From assembly GCF_029846115.1 (NCBI RefSeq), contig NZ_JARVZZ010000001.1, positions 4,898,001 through 4,962,000 of the forward strand: a stretch of 64,000 bases of DNA. Reading direction: 5' to 3'. Of the stretch, positions 35,066-46,791 are shown in pieces (within the stretch, counting starts at the first letter, position 1; each line of letters starts with the position of its first letter). The notes under the pieces are model-generated. The model was given only the letters and a program-made list of their open reading frames with translations. It ran no database searches and had not been told where the DNA came from. A program made the translations under genes and the position numbers. The DNA comes from Serratia marcescens. GTDB taxonomy: Bacteria; Pseudomonadota; Gammaproteobacteria; Enterobacterales; Enterobacteriaceae.

Positions 35066-35854
35066 TCAGCGAATGATGCCGCGGGTGGAACGGGTGAAGA
35101 AATCGAGGTACTGCTGCACCACCGGTTGCTCTTTGGCCAGGGCTTCGATTTCCGCCTTCGCTTCATCCAGCGTTTTTTCGCTGCGATACAGGATTTTGTA
35201 GGCATTGCGGATCGCCTGCATTTCATCCTTGTCAAAACCGCGGCGCTTCAGGCCGACCGCGTTGACGCCAAACGGCGTCGCGTGGTTGCCCTGAGCGATG
35301 ACGAATGGAGGCACGTCCTGAGCGACACCGGAACAACCGCCTACCATCACATGCGCACCGATAATGCAGAACTGGTGGATCGCCGTCATGCCGCCGATGA
35401 TGGCGTGATCGTCGATTTCCACATGCCCCGCCAGCGTGGCGTTGTTGGCCAGCACGCAAGCGTTGCCGACCACGCAGTCGTGGGCGACGTGCACGTTGAC
35501 CATCAGCAGGTTGTCGTTGCCCACTTTGGTCAGGCCGGTGCCCTGCGCGGTACCGCGGTGGATGGTGACGCTTTCGCGGATGCGATTGCGATCGCCCACT
35601 TCAACGCGCGTCGGTTCGCCCGCGTATTTCAGATCCTGGTTCACTTCACCGATGGAGGCGAACTGATAAATCTGGTTATCGCAGCCAATCTTGGTAATGC
35701 CGTTCACCACCACGTGGGATTTCAGCACCGTGCCGGCGCCGATTTCCACCTGGGAGCCGACGTAGCAGAAAGGGCCGATATGCACGTTGGCGCCGATCAC
35801 GGCGCCTTCTTCGACTATCGCGCTAGGATGGATAAAGGCGGTTTGGTCAATCAC
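35066..35854 (-). CDS. lpxA: UDP-N-acetylglucosamine acyltransferase
   Basis: First step of lipid A synthesis: transfers R-3-hydroxymyristate from ACP to the 3-OH of UDP-GlcNAc. 262 residues, left-handed beta-helix built of hexapeptide repeats over about residues 10-185, with catalytic His125 in [10 protein letters not shown] and a C-terminal helical domain. Three-base gap from fabZ, three-base gap to lpxB. Confidence 0.98.
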   Translation of the reverse strand: MIDQTAFIHPSAIVEEGAVIGANVHIGPFCYVGSQVEIGAGTVLKSHVVVNGITKIGCDNQIYQFASIGEVNQDLKYAGEPTRVEVGDRNRIRESVTIHRGTAQGTGLTKVGNDNLLMVNVHVAHDCVVGNACVLANNATLAGHVEIDDHAIIGGMTAIHQFCIIGAHVMVGGCSGVAQDVPPFVIAQGNHATPFGVNAVGLKRRGFDKDEMQAIRNAYKILYRSEKTLDEAKAEIEALAKEQPVVQQYLDFFTRSTRGIIR

Positions 35855-35857
35855 GGA

Positions 35858-36313
35858 TTAAGCCTCCCGGCTGCGGGCACACATCATGGTTGCTTCGCAG
35901 ACAATTTTACCGTCAACGGTCGCCACGCCTTTGAAGCGAGTCAGGCCGCGGCGAGTTTTCTCGAAGGTGACTTCCATGACCATCTGATCGCCTGGCACCA
36001 CAGGGCGCTTGAAGCGTGCTTCGTCGATACCGGCGAAGTAATACAGCTCGCCCGGCTCCAGTTTGCCGACGCTTTTAAACGCCAGGATACCGGTGGCCTG
36101 CGCCATGGCTTCCAGGATCAATACGCCTGGGAAAATCGGTTTGCCAGGGAAGTGGCCCTGGAAAAACGGTTCGTTCACCGATACGTTCTTCACCGCACGC
36201 AGATATTTGTGCTCTTCAAACTCGAGGACGCGGTCGACCAGCAAGAACGGGTAACGGTGAGGAAGCAGATCCAAAATTTCTGCAATATCCAGAGTATGAG
36301 TGTCAGTAGTCAA
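35858..36313 (-). CDS. fabZ: 3-hydroxyacyl-ACP dehydratase
   Basis: Hot-dog fold dehydratase of fatty-acid elongation that shares the substrate hydroxymyristoyl-ACP with LpxA and LpxD. 151 residues; active-site His54 in GHFPGKP and Glu68 in VLILEAMAQ. The start is a TTG at 36313, after AGGAAGAG; it gives the E. coli length and a start codon of the same type as E. coli fabZ. The ATG-initiated longer reading (to 36406) is not supported. The 160 bases up to lpxD hold no other gene. Confidence 0.96.
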   Translation of the reverse strand: MTTDTHTLDIAEILDLLPHRYPFLLVDRVLEFEEHKYLRAVKNVSVNEPFFQGHFPGKPIFPGVLILEAMAQATGILAFKSVGKLEPGELYYFAGIDEARFKRPVVPGDQMVMEVTFEKTRRGLTRFKGVATVDGKIVCEATMMCARSREA

Positions 36314-36473
36314 AATACTCTTCCTGTCTCTAAAAACTGATGGCATCAACAACACGGCCTGCGCTGACCCCAAAAGGAGATCATCATGCAGGCCGCAAAT
36401 TAACATCTCTTTGCGCTTTTGGTCTCACGACCAACGCGTTTCGTTTTGTACCCGCCAGGGCGGGCGGCAATGA

Positions 36474-37496
36474 TTAGTCTTTTCCGACTTTACGTTCGAC
36501 AGCTTTCAAGCGTTTGCTGATCTCATCGATATTCATCACCAACGCAGCGGTTTTACGCCAAACCTTGTTAGGCTGCAACGGAATGCCCGAAGAGTATACC
36601 CCAGGTTCGGTGATTGGTCGCATAACCATTCCCATTCCGGTAACAACAACCTTGTCGGCAATTTCCATGTGACCGTTGATCACGCTGGCACCGCCAATCT
36701 GGCAGTAGCGGCCGATTTTCAGGCTGCCGGCCATGATCACACCGCCGGCGACGGCGGTATTGTCGCCAATCACGACGTTATGTGCAATCTGGCATTGGTT
36801 GTCGATGATAACACCATTCCCGATTTGGGTGTTATCCAAAGCGCCGCGGTCGATGGTGGTGCAAGCGCCGATTTCGACGCGATCGCCGATAATCACCGTG
36901 CCCAATTGAGGGATTTTGATCCACTCGCCGCGCTCGTTCGCATAGCCGAAACCGTCCGCGCCGATCACGGTGCCGGACTGGATCAGGCAGCGCTGGCCGA
37001 TTTCAACCGCATGATAAATCGTGACGTTCGCCCACAGACGCGTTCCCGCGCCGATGCGTGCGTGTTTGCCGATGAAGCAGCCCGGGCCGATAACCACGTT
37101 ATCGCCCAGCACCGCACCCGACTCGATCACCGCGTTCGCCCCAATGGCGACGTTCTGCCCCAGCTGCGCTTCAGGCGAGATCACCGCGCTTGGCGCGATA
37201 TCCTGGGCCGGCGACGGCGTGGTGTCCATCAGCTGCGCCATGCGCGCGTAGGTCAGGTAAGGGTTCTTAACCACCAGCGCCGCAGCACGGCAGTGTGGTA
37301 AATCCGCTTCGGTAAGCACCACGGCGCTTGCCTGGCAGGAAGACAGCTGCTCTTGATAGCGGCTGTTTGACAAAAACGTGATTTGGCCAGGCTGTGCCGA
37401 ATGCATAGAAGCAATGCCGGTGATGACGAGATCGCCATCACCGTGCAATTGTGCATCCAACTGCTGCGCTAAATCAGCCAGTCGAATTGAAAGCAT
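36474..37496 (-). CDS. lpxD: UDP-3-O-(3-hydroxymyristoyl)glucosamine N-acyltransferase
   Basis: Third acylation step of lipid A synthesis. 340 residues: N-terminal uridine-binding domain (1-100), left-handed beta-helix of hexapeptide repeats (about 105-300) with catalytic His239 in QIAHNVVIG, and a C-terminal helix ([16 protein letters not shown]) that binds ACP. It begins three bases after the skp stop. Confidence 0.98.
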   Translation of the reverse strand: MLSIRLADLAQQLDAQLHGDGDLVITGIASMHSAQPGQITFLSNSRYQEQLSSCQASAVVLTEADLPHCRAAALVVKNPYLTYARMAQLMDTTPSPAQDIAPSAVISPEAQLGQNVAIGANAVIESGAVLGDNVVIGPGCFIGKHARIGAGTRLWANVTIYHAVEIGQRCLIQSGTVIGADGFGYANERGEWIKIPQLGTVIIGDRVEIGACTTIDRGALDNTQIGNGVIIDNQCQIAHNVVIGDNTAVAGGVIMAGSLKIGRYCQIGGASVINGHMEIADKVVVTGMGMVMRPITEPGVYSSGIPLQPNKVWRKTAALVMNIDEISKRLKAVERKVGKD

Positions 37497-37499
37497 GTG

Positions 37500-37997
37500 T
37501 TATTTAACCTGTTTCAGCACGTCAGCAGTGATATCTTTGGAAGAGTCTGCATAGGCAACGGCGTTGGCGTCGATCACCACGTCATAACCGCCTTTGCTGG
37601 CGACAGATTTCACCGCGTCCTGAATACGGCTCAGGATCTTGTTACGCTCTTCCATCTGGCGACGACGGTTGTCCTGCTCGAAAGCCTGGGCTTTCTGAGA
37701 GAACTGCTCGCGCTGCGCCATCACGTCTTTTTCCAACTTGCTGCGATCGCTGGCTTTCATGGTAGCGCCGTCACGCTGCAGACGTTGCATTTTGGTCTGC
37801 AGGCTACGTTCCATATTCTGGAGTTCGCTTGCACGGCCTTTAAACTCGTTTTCCAGCTGTTTAGCGACCGTTTCGCGGGCCGGCAGCTGTTGGAAAATGC
37901 TGGAGACGTTAACGACAGCGATCTTATCTGCTGCCTGAACACCAGCTGAAGCAGCCATTGCTAAACCGAGGCCTGCGGCACACAACCACTTTTTCAC
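37500..37997 (-). CDS. skp: Periplasmic chaperone for outer-membrane proteins
   Basis: Trimeric jellyfish-shaped chaperone delivering unfolded beta-barrels to BamA. 165 residues: signal peptide cleaved after QA in [12 protein letters not shown], then a heptad-rich coiled-coil arm (about 45-120) and the beta-strand trimer body at both ends. The start is GTG at 37997, after AAGGAG at good spacing, as in E. coli. It is 156 bases downstream of bamA. Confidence 0.96.
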   Translation of the reverse strand: MKKWLCAAGLGLAMAASAGVQAADKIAVVNVSSIFQQLPARETVAKQLENEFKGRASELQNMERSLQTKMQRLQRDGATMKASDRSKLEKDVMAQREQFSQKAQAFEQDNRRRQMEERNKILSRIQDAVKSVASKGGYDVVIDANAVAYADSSKDITADVLKQVK

Positions 37998-38153
37998 TAT
38001 AAACTCCTTACCATCACCCATTTGTGTCATATGACACTGAAGTACACAATTTGCCAGACTTATCCCACCAAACAATGAGAATCATCTCCCTCTGCCGGCG
38101 GTCGCCTGGCCATTGCGATTCTTAATAACTTTTATGCCCAGAGGCGAGACCCG

Positions 38154-40580
38154 TTACCAGGTCTTACCGATGTTAAACTGGAACTGTTCGGATTTGTCGC
38201 CTTCGTATTTCTTGATCGGGTTGGCGTAAGAGAACACCAACGGCCCCAGCGGCGACATCCACTGCAGCGCGATACCGGCGGAAGAACGAATATTACTGGC
38301 CTTGCTGTAGTCCGGCACACCGTACATCAGCGTTTCGTTGGTATTTTTCCACTTGGTATCCCACACGGTACCGGCATCGATGAACAGCGACGTCCGCACC
38401 GAGTTGGCGTATTTCTCGCTGATGAACGGCGTCGGGGTGATCAGCTCCAGGCTGGCGACCGCCATGGCGTTACCGCCCACCGCGTCATCCGAGCTACAGA
38501 TGCTCTGACGATCGGTCGTGCTGCCGGCGTTGAACTGGCACTGGTACGAGTTGGAGTTGTAGTACACCGCCTTCGGACCAATGGTGTTGGACTGGAAGCC
38601 GCGCACGGTGCTCGAACCACCGGCGTAGAAGTTCTCGTAGAACGGCATTTCCTTGCCGCCCAATCCATCCGCGTAACCCAGACGGCCACGGCCCAACAGC
38701 ACCCAGGTGCGATCGTCGTTGATCGGCACATATTGCACGCTGTCCAGCGTCACCTTGTAGTATTCGTTGTCCGAGCCCGGAATGGTGACCTTGCCGTTCA
38801 ACGTGGTGCGGTTACCCGACGTCGGGAAGTAGCCGCGGTCCAGGTTGTTGTAGGTCCAACCCAGGTTCAGCGTAAAGTCGTCCGTCGAGTAGCTGGCGCG
38901 GTCGGTCTTGTTCGCATCCACGCCCATCGAGTCGAGGTAACGCCACATGGCGATCTGCGGCTGCATGTTCGACAGGCCGTTGTGGACGTAGCCCAGACCG
39001 GTACGCAACGAGTTGTTCTCGTTGATCGGGAAGCCCAGCGTGCCGTCGATACCGTAACTCTTGTTGGTATAGTCCGACAGATCCGCGTCATCCGCCTTAA
39101 AGTCGTTGTAGAAGATGCGGCCGCCCAGGCTCACACCATCAACGGTGAAGTACGGGTTGGTGACCGACAGTTCGGTATAGGTCTGGTAGTCGTTCTTGGT
39201 GCCGCTGATGCCGACCGAGTAGCCGGTACCCAACCAGTTATCCTGCTGCACGCCCGCCTGGAAGCTGACGCCGCTCTCGGTGCCGTAACCGACGCCGAAG
39301 TTGAAGGTACCGGTGTTGCGCTCTTTCACCTTGTAGGTCACGTCGACCTGATCGGCGGTGCCCGGCACGCGCTGGGTTTCCACGTCAACCGTTTCGAAGT
39401 AGCCCAGACGGTTCAGACGCTCTTTGCCCTGCTCGACCTGCTCGTTGCCGAGCCAGGCGCCTTCCATCTGGCGCATTTCACGACGCAGTACGGAATCTTT
39501 GCTGGTGTCGTTGCCTTCGAACTTGATGCGACGCACGTAGAAGCGGTTGCCCGCGTCAACGTTGACGTGCAGCTTGACGGTTTTATCCGCATCGTTGATC
39601 TCAGGCTGAGTGCCGACGCGCGGGTAGGCGTAACCATAACGGCCCAACATCGTTTTGATGTTGTCTTCCATTTTGGTCACCTTGCTGCCGTTGTACAGCT
39701 CGCCCGGTTCGATTTTGGTGATCTGAGCGACTTCCGCCGAGTGGCCGGCCAGGTTGCCGTTCACGACAACATCGGAAAGCTTGTACTGATCGCCTTCGGT
39801 GATGTTGATGGTGATGTAGATGCCTTTTTTATCCGGCGTCAGGCTCACCTGAGTAGAATCGATGTTGAAGCGGGCATAGCCGCGATCCAGATAGAAGCTG
39901 CGCAGGGTTTCGAGATCGCCCGCCAGTTTCTGCTTCTGGTATTTGCGATCGCCGACCAGGTTCCACCACGGCACTTCGTCACGCAGTTGGAAGCGCGAGA
40001 TCAGTTCGTCGTTGGTGAAGGCATGGTTGCCGACGATGTTGATTTGTTGAATCTTGGCGGAGACCCCTTCCGTGAACACCAGTTTCAGGTCGACACGGTT
40101 GCGTGGCAGCGGCGTGACTACGGCTTTCACCGAGGCGCTGTATTTACCGACGCTGTAGTAGAAGTCTTCCAGCCCTTTTTCAATGCTGGAGATCGTGGTG
40201 CGGTCGAGCGCCTCGCCCACCCGGACGCCGGAGGCTTCCAGGTTCTGCTTGAGCATGTCATCTTTCACCGACTTATTGCCGGAGAAAGTGATGCTGGCGA
40301 TGGTAGGACGTTCCTTCACCTGCACGATCAAGGTATTACCATCGCGCAGTACGCGCACGTCCTCGAAGTTGCCGGTGGCAAACAAGGCACGAATGGTATT
40401 ACTGATGTCATCGTCAGTGACGGTATCGCCGACGCGAACCGGCATGTTGAGTAACGCCGCACCGACGGCGACTCGCTGCAGGCCTTCGAAATGAATATCT
40501 TTCACTACGAACCCGTCTGCACCGTATACGGTGGCGCTGCCAAACAGCAGCGACGCTATGAGCAACTTTTTCATCGCCAT
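38154..40580 (-). CDS. bamA: Outer-membrane protein assembly factor, Omp85 family
   Basis: Central subunit of the BAM complex. 808 residues: signal peptide (cleaved after VYG at 20), five POTRA domains (about 24-421), and a 16-strand beta-barrel ending in FQFNIGKTW with terminal Trp. The lid-loop motif VRGF is at 659-662 in STVRGFQSN. Alignment by eye with E. coli shows near identity in POTRA and periplasmic turns, with changes and a shortened loop concentrated near residues 670-690 (extracellular loop 6). It is 35 bases downstream of rseP. Confidence 0.98.
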   Translation of the reverse strand: MAMKKLLIASLLFGSATVYGADGFVVKDIHFEGLQRVAVGAALLNMPVRVGDTVTDDDISNTIRALFATGNFEDVRVLRDGNTLIVQVKERPTIASITFSGNKSVKDDMLKQNLEASGVRVGEALDRTTISSIEKGLEDFYYSVGKYSASVKAVVTPLPRNRVDLKLVFTEGVSAKIQQINIVGNHAFTNDELISRFQLRDEVPWWNLVGDRKYQKQKLAGDLETLRSFYLDRGYARFNIDSTQVSLTPDKKGIYITINITEGDQYKLSDVVVNGNLAGHSAEVAQITKIEPGELYNGSKVTKMEDNIKTMLGRYGYAYPRVGTQPEINDADKTVKLHVNVDAGNRFYVRRIKFEGNDTSKDSVLRREMRQMEGAWLGNEQVEQGKERLNRLGYFETVDVETQRVPGTADQVDVTYKVKERNTGTFNFGVGYGTESGVSFQAGVQQDNWLGTGYSVGISGTKNDYQTYTELSVTNPYFTVDGVSLGGRIFYNDFKADDADLSDYTNKSYGIDGTLGFPINENNSLRTGLGYVHNGLSNMQPQIAMWRYLDSMGVDANKTDRASYSTDDFTLNLGWTYNNLDRGYFPTSGNRTTLNGKVTIPGSDNEYYKVTLDSVQYVPINDDRTWVLLGRGRLGYADGLGGKEMPFYENFYAGGSSTVRGFQSNTIGPKAVYYNSNSYQCQFNAGSTTDRQSICSSDDAVGGNAMAVASLELITPTPFISEKYANSVRTSLFIDAGTVWDTKWKNTNETLMYGVPDYSKASNIRSSAGIALQWMSPLGPLVFSYANPIKKYEGDKSEQFQFNIGKTW

Positions 40581-40615
40581 CGTTGTTATGCGTTCTTCCT
40601 AACCTATCCCCGCCC

Positions 40616-41974
40616 CTAGAGGCGGGAAAAATCATTGAAAAGTGCAAGACCCATCAACAACACCAGCACGATAGAACCTATGCGGTAGCTGTAGTCCTGT
40701 ACTCGCTCGGAAACCGGCCCACCCTTCAGCTTTTCTATCGCCAGGAAGAGGAGATGCCCACCATCTAACACCGGTAATGGGAACAGGTTGATGATACCCA
40801 GGTTGACGCTAATCAACGCCAGGAACATCAGATAATACACGAACCCGACTCCGGCTGACGCCCCAGCTCCCTGTGCAATCGAGATCGGGCCACTCAGGTT
40901 GTTCAGCTTTACATCACCGGTTATTAATTTGCCCAGCATGTTGACCGTCAGCCGCATCAGCTGCCAGGTCTTGTCGCCGGCCTGATACAGCGCCGGGAAC
41001 GGTCCATACTGGCGAATCGTCTTATACTCGTCCGGCAGCGGCAGCACTTTTGGAATGATGCCTGCAAAACCCACCGATTTGTCTTTTCCCACCGGCTTTG
41101 TATCCGGTATCAGCGTCAAAGACAAGGGGGCGCCGTTTCTTTCAATCTCCAAAGCCAGCGGCTGCCCCGGGCCATCGTGGATACGCTTCACCAGCGTCTG
41201 CCAACGACCCAACGGCTGACCATCGACTTTAACGATCCTGTCCCCCGCTTGTAAACCCGCCTTTTGCGCCGCCGAGTTAGGCTGCACTTCCGCCAACACG
41301 GATTCTATCTGCGGGCCGCGCGGCATAATGCCCAGCGCGACAACGGGATCCTGCTTGTCCGGTTCAAAGTTCCACTGGCGCAAATCCAGGGTTTTTGTCA
41401 CCACCTGCGAAGAACCGAACGGCGCGACGCCGACTTCGGTTTGCGCATCGCCAATCTTCGCCACCAGCGCCAGACGAACTGATTCCCAATCAGGCGTTTC
41501 GATGCCGTCAACCGACTTTAGTTCCATGCCAGACGAAATTTCAGCCTTGGCGGCGATGGATTGCGGCGCGATTTCGCCGATCACCGGGCGGAAACTCGGC
41601 ACACCGATGATGAACACCAGCCAATAGGCAAGGATAGCAAACAGGAAATTGGCGATGGGGCCGGCGCTGATGATGGCCGCGCGCTGCCAGACGGTTTTGT
41701 TGTTGAAGGCCTGGTGACGCATTTCCGGCGCCACCGACTCCACGCGCTCGTCCAGCATCTTCACGTAGCCGCCGAGCGGAATCAAAGCGATGACGTACTC
41801 GGTGCCCTGGCGATCGGTACGGCGCCACAGCGCCCGGCCAAAGCCGATGGAGAAGCGTTCAACGCGCACGCCGCAACGACGGGCAACCCAAAAGTGTCCG
41901 AACTCGTGCACGGTAATCAAAATACCGAGCGCAATCAGAAACGCCACCAGGTTCCAAAGCACGCTGACCATCAT
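40616..41974 (-). CDS. rseP: RIP zinc metalloprotease, site-2 protease of the sigma-E pathway
   Basis: Cleaves RseA within the membrane after DegS and also clears signal peptides. 452 residues from the ATG at 41974; ATG at 41971 is an equal candidate and makes the numbering match E. coli. HEFGH zinc motif at 22-26 (counted from the second Met), two PDZ domains (about 115-310, [16 protein letters not shown]) and the third zinc-ligand motif PVLDGGH near the C-terminus. Encoded next to bamA, whose failure it helps report. Confidence 0.96.
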   Translation of the reverse strand: MMVSVLWNLVAFLIALGILITVHEFGHFWVARRCGVRVERFSIGFGRALWRRTDRQGTEYVIALIPLGGYVKMLDERVESVAPEMRHQAFNNKTVWQRAAIISAGPIANFLFAILAYWLVFIIGVPSFRPVIGEIAPQSIAAKAEISSGMELKSVDGIETPDWESVRLALVAKIGDAQTEVGVAPFGSSQVVTKTLDLRQWNFEPDKQDPVVALGIMPRGPQIESVLAEVQPNSAAQKAGLQAGDRIVKVDGQPLGRWQTLVKRIHDGPGQPLALEIERNGAPLSLTLIPDTKPVGKDKSVGFAGIIPKVLPLPDEYKTIRQYGPFPALYQAGDKTWQLMRLTVNMLGKLITGDVKLNNLSGPISIAQGAGASAGVGFVYYLMFLALISVNLGIINLFPLPVLDGGHLLFLAIEKLKGGPVSERVQDYSYRIGSIVLVLLMGLALFNDFSRL

Positions 41975-41998
41975 CCCTCACTTTCCGTCATCGACGGA

Positions 41999-42841
41999 TT
42001 AAAACACCAACAGCATCAGGCAGGCAAACACCGGCACCGCCGCGGTCAGGCTGTCGATACGATCCAATATGCCGCCGTGACCGGGGATCAAATGACCGCT
42101 GTCCTTGATGCCCGCTTCGCGTTTAAACATGCTTTCGGTCAAATCGCCCAGCACCGAAGCCAGCGCGGCGAGCACAGAACAGGCCAACAGCGTGGTCGGC
42201 ACCACGTTCAGTGGCGCGTAGCGACCAAACAGCCAGGAAATGACCGCCGACGTCAGCAGCCCGCCAATCAGCCCTTCCCAGGTTTTACCCGGCGAGACCT
42301 TTGGCGCCAGCTTATGCTTGCCGAACAGCTTGCCGAACATGTAGGCGCCGGAATCCGCGCCCCACACCAGCAGCATCACGTACAGCAGCCACCAGGCGCC
42401 GGTAAACGGGTTTTGCTCGTAGCCGAACTGGCGCAGCGCCAGCATGCCCCAGAAGAACGGCACGATGGTCAGCAGACCGAACAGCAGGCGCAGCGGGCGC
42501 GAATTGCGCCAGATGGCGGCCGAGCCGGGATAGAACAACACCAGCAGCAGCGCCGCCAGCCACCAGGCCAGCGACAGCCACAGCGAGCCGCTTATCTGCG
42601 GCACGGATTGATGGTAAGCAGGGACGCTGAGCATCATCAGCGCCAGCAGAAAACCGCACAGTATCGCCAGCCAGATGCGCTGCGAACGGGAGGTAAAACC
42701 GGCCAGTTGGCCCCACTCCCAGGCTGCTAACATGCACACGACGAGCGTTACCAGAGCAAAGGCCAGCGGCGGCAACAGGAACAGCGCCGCGATAACGATC
42801 GGGATTAAAATCAGAGCAGTTATGAGGCGATACTTCAGCAA
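41999..42841 (-). CDS. cdsA: Phosphatidate cytidylyltransferase
   Basis: Makes CDP-diacylglycerol, the precursor used by PssA, which is encoded at the start of the window. 280 residues, about eight transmembrane segments, with the CDS signature SMFKREAGIKDSGHLIPGHG and DRIDSL near the C-terminus. It starts nine bases after the uppS stop. Confidence 0.96.
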   Translation of the reverse strand: MLKYRLITALILIPIVIAALFLLPPLAFALVTLVVCMLAAWEWGQLAGFTSRSQRIWLAILCGFLLALMMLSVPAYHQSVPQISGSLWLSLAWWLAALLLVLFYPGSAAIWRNSRPLRLLFGLLTIVPFFWGMLALRQFGYEQNPFTGAWWLLYVMLLVWGADSGAYMFGKLFGKHKLAPKVSPGKTWEGLIGGLLTSAVISWLFGRYAPLNVVPTTLLACSVLAALASVLGDLTESMFKREAGIKDSGHLIPGHGGILDRIDSLTAAVPVFACLMLLVF

Positions 42842-42850
42842 AAGTTCTCC

Positions 42851-43609
42851 CTAGGACGCATCGGCGCCGATAGGTGTTGTTCCCCCGAAGCGGCGCTCAC
42901 GTTGTGCAAATGCATTCAGCGCACCTTCAAAGACAAGTTCATCGAAATCAGGCCAGAGCACATCAGTAAAGTAAAGTTCAGCATAGGCGATTTGCCACAG
43001 CAGGAAGTTACTGATGCGATGCTCGCCACCGGTGCGGATAACCAGATCCACCGGCGCCAGGTCGCTCATGCAAACCCGCTCGCTCAATAATTCCTCGCTG
43101 ATCTGATCCGGGTGCAACTCCCCTACCCGTACCTGTTCGGCCAGTTCCTTTACTCCCTGAATGATATCCCAACGGCCACCGTAGTTGGCAGCGATATTGA
43201 GCGTCAGGCCATCGTTATTTTCCGTCAGTGCTTCAGAGCGGCGGATCCGCTCCTGCAAACGCGCGCTGAAGCGGCTGATATCGCCGATCACCCGCAGCCT
43301 GACGTTATGTTTATGCAGGCTTTTTACTTCACTATCCAGAGCACGGACAAAAAGCTCCATCAGGGCGGAGACTTCCTGCACCGGACGGTTCCAGTTTTCG
43401 CTGCTGAAGGCATAAAGCGTGAGCGCATCTAAATGGTGGCTGGCGGCAAAACTGACCGCGCGGCGAACCGATTTCACCCCTGCTTTATGACCGAAGACAC
43501 GTAACTTGCCCTGACGTTTGGCCCAGCGTCCGTTACCGTCCATGATGATGGCGACATGGCGCGGCCCCGGGGAAGATGGATTAGCCTCTTGTTGGTTTGC
43601 GGACGACAT
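42851..43609 (-). CDS. uppS: Undecaprenyl diphosphate synthase (di-trans,poly-cis)
   Basis: Also called IspU; builds the C55 lipid carrier for peptidoglycan and O-antigen. 252 residues; catalytic Asp24 in [14 protein letters not shown], the cis-prenyltransferase motif [11 protein letters not shown] and [15 protein letters not shown]. It follows dxr, which makes the precursor MEP, with a 277-base gap containing a terminator. Confidence 0.97.
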   Translation of the reverse strand: MSSANQQEANPSSPGPRHVAIIMDGNGRWAKRQGKLRVFGHKAGVKSVRRAVSFAASHHLDALTLYAFSSENWNRPVQEVSALMELFVRALDSEVKSLHKHNVRLRVIGDISRFSARLQERIRRSEALTENNDGLTLNIAANYGGRWDIIQGVKELAEQVRVGELHPDQISEELLSERVCMSDLAPVDLVIRTGGEHRISNFLLWQIAYAELYFTDVLWPDFDELVFEGALNAFAQRERRFGGTTPIGADAS

Positions 43610-43677
43610 AACTCGTACTTATTTCCTCAGTAGAAATATAACTGCCTTTCCGGAACATCAGGCCCTTACGCGCAAAA

Positions 43678-43703
43678 AAAGCCGTGTGCCCGACACGGCT
43701 TTC
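43678..43703 (-). terminator. Hairpin terminator after dxr
   Basis: AAAGCCGTGT / ACACGGCTTT stem with GCCCG-type loop and, on the minus strand, a run of T. It lies far (about 180 bases) from the dxr stop and just before uppS, so uppS probably has its own promoter. Confidence 0.75.
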
Positions 43704-43719
43704 AGCCTGCCCTCGCGAT

Positions 43720-43761
43720 ACCCGGCGCAGCCGGGTCGCCATTGGCGCATACAGCGCCAAT
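43720..43761. repeat. Tandem palindromes between uppS and dxr
   Basis: Two adjacent perfect inverted repeats: ACCCGGC GCA GCCGGGT (43720-43736) and ATTGGCGC ATACA GCGCCAAT (43741-43761). Neither has a T run. Resembles a small repetitive palindromic element, but I see no second copy in this window. Confidence 0.6.
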
Positions 43762-43886
43762 CGGGCCATAATTCAACGGTATAACCGCTGACAGGTGGCG
43801 CAGACTATACCACCTCAGCGGGGCATGAACAAACGGCCCCGCTGCGGCACGCGTGAATTACGAGCAAAATCGGATAATCGCCGTGC

Positions 43887-45083
43887 TCAACCACGCAACG
43901 CGCGAACGCGCTCCTCGGCGGCGGCGCGCGCCTGGCGGTCAATGTCTAAGACCGCTTCGATGCAGGTCGGTTCCTGCAGCGCGAGACGCTCCACCACCTG
44001 GCGGTTGACCGCCGCGATGTCGGTGAAGCGAATCTGCTGCTGCAAAAATGCCGCCACGGCGATTTCGTTGGCCGCGTTCAGCGCAGTGGTCGCCGCCTGG
44101 CCGGCGTCGAACGCTTCGATCGCCAGATACAGGCAAGGATAACGCTCGCGCTCCGGTTCGGCGAAGGTCAGCGAACCGATGCGGCAGAAGTCCAGCGCTT
44201 CGACGCCGGAGTTCACGCGCTGCGGATACGCCATCGCGTGAGCGATCGGCGTGCGCATATCCGGCGTACCCAGCTGCGCCAGCACGCTGCCGTCGGCGTA
44301 ACGCACCATCGAGTGAATCACCGACTGCGGATGCAGGATCACTTCCATTTGCTCGGCCGAGGCGTTAAACAGCCAGCGGGCCTCAATGTATTCCAGACCT
44401 TTGTTCATCATGGTGGCGGAGTCCACCGAGATCTTGCGGCCCATCGACCAGTTCGGGTGGGCGCAGGCTTGATCCGGGGTCATCGCGGCGAACTGCTCCA
44501 GCGGCGTGGTGCGGAACGGGCCGCCGGAGCCGGTAAGCACGATGCGCGAAACACCATGACTGTCCAGGGAAGAGTATCCCAACTGACGCTGAATACTCTC
44601 AGGCAAACTCTGAAAAATCGCGTTGTGCTCGCTGTCGAGCGGCAGCAACTGCGCCTGGCTATGCCGCACCGCATCCATAAACAGACGGCCGCAGGTGACC
44701 AGCGACTCTTTGTTGGCCAGCAGTACCTGCTTGCCTGCGCGGATCGCCGCCAGCGTCGGCAACAGCCCCGCAGCGCCGACGATCGCCGCCGTCACCTGAT
44801 CGACGTCGTCCAAAGCGGCCAGCTCGCAGGCCGCTTGTTCTCCGGCCAAGACTTCGGTAGCGACGCCGCTTTCCGCCAGAACAGCGCGCAGCTCACGCGC
44901 GGCGCTTTCATCCGCCATCGCGGCGAAGGCGGGCCGAAATTCCATGCATTGCTGCGCCATAACCGCGACGTTGCGGCCGGCCACCAGCGCTTTGATCGCA
45001 AAACGGTCGGGATTCGCCCTGACCACGGCCAGGGTGCTGGTCCCTACCGAGCCGGTCGAGCCAAGAATGGTCAGTTGCTTCAT
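43887..45083 (-). CDS. dxr: 1-deoxy-D-xylulose 5-phosphate reductoisomerase
   Basis: Also called IspC; second enzyme of the MEP isoprenoid pathway, NADPH-dependent, target of fosmidomycin. 398 residues as in E. coli: NADPH motif [11 protein letters not shown] (8-18), metal ligands Asp150 and Glu152 in [11 protein letters not shown] and Glu231 in MMNKGLEY. The ATG at 45083 gives the family N-terminus [11 protein letters not shown]; the extension to 45200 reads through the frr terminator region and is not coding. Confidence 0.97.
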   Translation of the reverse strand: MKQLTILGSTGSVGTSTLAVVRANPDRFAIKALVAGRNVAVMAQQCMEFRPAFAAMADESAARELRAVLAESGVATEVLAGEQAACELAALDDVDQVTAAIVGAAGLLPTLAAIRAGKQVLLANKESLVTCGRLFMDAVRHSQAQLLPLDSEHNAIFQSLPESIQRQLGYSSLDSHGVSRIVLTGSGGPFRTTPLEQFAAMTPDQACAHPNWSMGRKISVDSATMMNKGLEYIEARWLFNASAEQMEVILHPQSVIHSMVRYADGSVLAQLGTPDMRTPIAHAMAYPQRVNSGVEALDFCRIGSLTFAEPERERYPCLYLAIEAFDAGQAATTALNAANEIAVAAFLQQQIRFTDIAAVNRQVVERLALQEPTCIEAVLDIDRQARAAAEERVRALRG

Positions 45084-45191
45084 GAGTTCACTCTGAATAA
45101 CTGTCTGATGAGATCGGAGGTATTCCAGTGTGGAACCTTGGACACCGCTTGTCCATGATCTTTCAGTACGATGAAACGGGATCTGCGCCAC

Positions 45192-45224
45192 AAAAAACAA
45201 AGCGCCGCCCAGGCGACGCTTTTT
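45192..45224 (-). terminator. Terminator of frr
   Basis: On the minus strand AGCGTCGCC / GGCGGCGCT (one U-G wobble) followed by TTTGTTTTTT, about 20 bases after the frr stop. Confidence 0.88.
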
Positions 45225-45240
45225 TTCTGCGCGATACTGA

Positions 45241-45798
45241 TTAGAAATCCATCAGCTCTTTTTCTTTCTCCGCCAGCGCGGCGTCGACCAGCTTGATGTA
45301 AGCGTCGGTCATTTTCTGAATCTCGTCTTGTGAACGACGTTCTTCGTCTTCGCTGATCTCTTTGTCTTTCAGCAGCGCCTTGACCTTGTCGTTGGCGTCG
45401 CGACGCACGTTACGCACCGCTACGCGGCCCTGCTCGGCTTCGCCGCGCACGATCTTGATCAGATCCTTACGACGCTCTTCGGTCAGCGGAGGCAGCGGAA
45501 CGCGAATGTCAGAACCGGCGGAAGACGGGTTGAGGCCCAGATCGGAGCTCATGATCGCTTTCTCAACGGCCTGGCTCAGGCTGCGGTCGAACACGTTGAT
45601 TTTCAGCGTGCGGGAGTCTTCCACGGTCACGTTGGCCAGCTGACGCAGCGGCGTAGCGGCGCCGTAGTATTCCACCATGATGCCGTCCAAAATGCTTGGA
45701 GAAGCGCGGCCGGTGCGGATCTTGCTGATTTGGTTTTTGAATGCTTCTACGCTTTTTTCCATGCGTGAATCAGCATCTTTTCTGATTTCATTAGTCAC
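45241..45798 (-). CDS. frr: Ribosome recycling factor
   Basis: Splits post-termination ribosomes with EF-G. 185 residues, tRNA-like L-shaped fold; conserved [18 protein letters not shown] and [16 protein letters not shown]. Between pyrH and dxr on the minus strand with 119 bases upstream; that gap holds a GC-rich imperfect hairpin but no gene. Confidence 0.98.
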   Translation of the reverse strand: MTNEIRKDADSRMEKSVEAFKNQISKIRTGRASPSILDGIMVEYYGAATPLRQLANVTVEDSRTLKINVFDRSLSQAVEKAIMSSDLGLNPSSAGSDIRVPLPPLTEERRKDLIKIVRGEAEQGRVAVRNVRRDANDKVKALLKDKEISEDEERRSQDEIQKMTDAYIKLVDAALAEKEKELMDF

Positions 45799-45917
45799 GT
45801 TGCAAACCCTTGGAAGCTGGTTACTTGGCAGGCGATACTCAAGTATAGCCCGTAATCGTACTCGGAGAGCGCGCGGCGCCTGGCGTCACGCGCGCCGAAA
45901 AAGGGGTGTGAACAGCC

Positions 45918-46643
45918 TTATTTGCTGATCAGCGTACCTTCGTTCTCACCCATCACCACGCGGCGCAGTGCGCCTGGCTTGTTCATGTTGAATACGCGGA
46001 TCGGCAGACCGTGATCGCGGGCCAGCGTAAACGCCGCCAGATCCATCACTTTCAGCTCGCGCTCCAGCACGTCCTGATAGGTTAATTGTTCATACAGCGT
46101 CGCATCCGGGTTTTTCACCGGATCGGCGGAGTATACGCCATCCACTTTGGTGGCTTTCAGCACCACGTCCGCTTCGATCTCGATACCGCGCAGGCAAGCG
46201 GCGGAATCGGTGGTGAAGAACGGGTTGCCGGTACCGGCGGAGAAGATCACCACGCGGTTGTTGCGCAGCAGGCTGATCGCCTCTGCCCAACTGTAATTGT
46301 CACATACGCCATTCAGCGGGATCGCCGACATCAGGCGGGCGTTCACATAGGCACGGTGCAGTGCATCACGCATAGCCAGGCCGTTCATCACGGTAGCCAG
46401 CATTCCCATGTGGTCGCCCACTACGCGGTTCATGCCGGCTTGCGCCAGGCCCGCGCCGCGGAACAGGTTCCCGCCGCCAATAACTACACCGACCTGAATT
46501 CCCAGTTCGACCAGCTCTTTCACTTCCTGAGCCATGCGATCCAAAACGCTGGCGTCGATACCAAAACCTTCTGCACCTTGCAGGGCTTCGCCACTCAGTT
46601 TAAGCAGAATACGCTGATATACGGGTTTTGCATTGGTTGCCAT
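45918..46643 (-). CDS. pyrH: Uridylate kinase
   Basis: Hexameric UMP kinase of the amino-acid kinase fold, GTP-activated and UTP-inhibited. 241 residues; KLSGEALQG at the N-terminus, [25 protein letters not shown] for substrate binding. The 148-base gap from tsf holds a perfect hairpin (GGAACCGCC / GGCGGTTCC, 46759-46782) without a T run. Confidence 0.98.
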   Translation of the reverse strand: MATNAKPVYQRILLKLSGEALQGAEGFGIDASVLDRMAQEVKELVELGIQVGVVIGGGNLFRGAGLAQAGMNRVVGDHMGMLATVMNGLAMRDALHRAYVNARLMSAIPLNGVCDNYSWAEAISLLRNNRVVIFSAGTGNPFFTTDSAACLRGIEIEADVVLKATKVDGVYSADPVKNPDATLYEQLTYQDVLERELKVMDLAAFTLARDHGLPIRVFNMNKPGALRRVVMGENEGTLISK

Positions 46644-46791
46644 GGTGTTCTGTCCTAAGAAGCAGTATTAGTATTGGGGATTTCAGCCGATGAAACGCGC
46701 CTGAGGTGAGTATCACGCTGCAGGGCCTGCCACCGGTGTAATTTTGGCTGGATAGTATGGAACCGCCAGACGGCGGTTCCATCGACAGTCA

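Noticed and set aside
33977..36340. 787-codon ORF opposite lpxB-lpxA-fabZ
   Set aside because: It runs across three well-identified genes and their intergenic gaps, so it cannot be real while those genes are.
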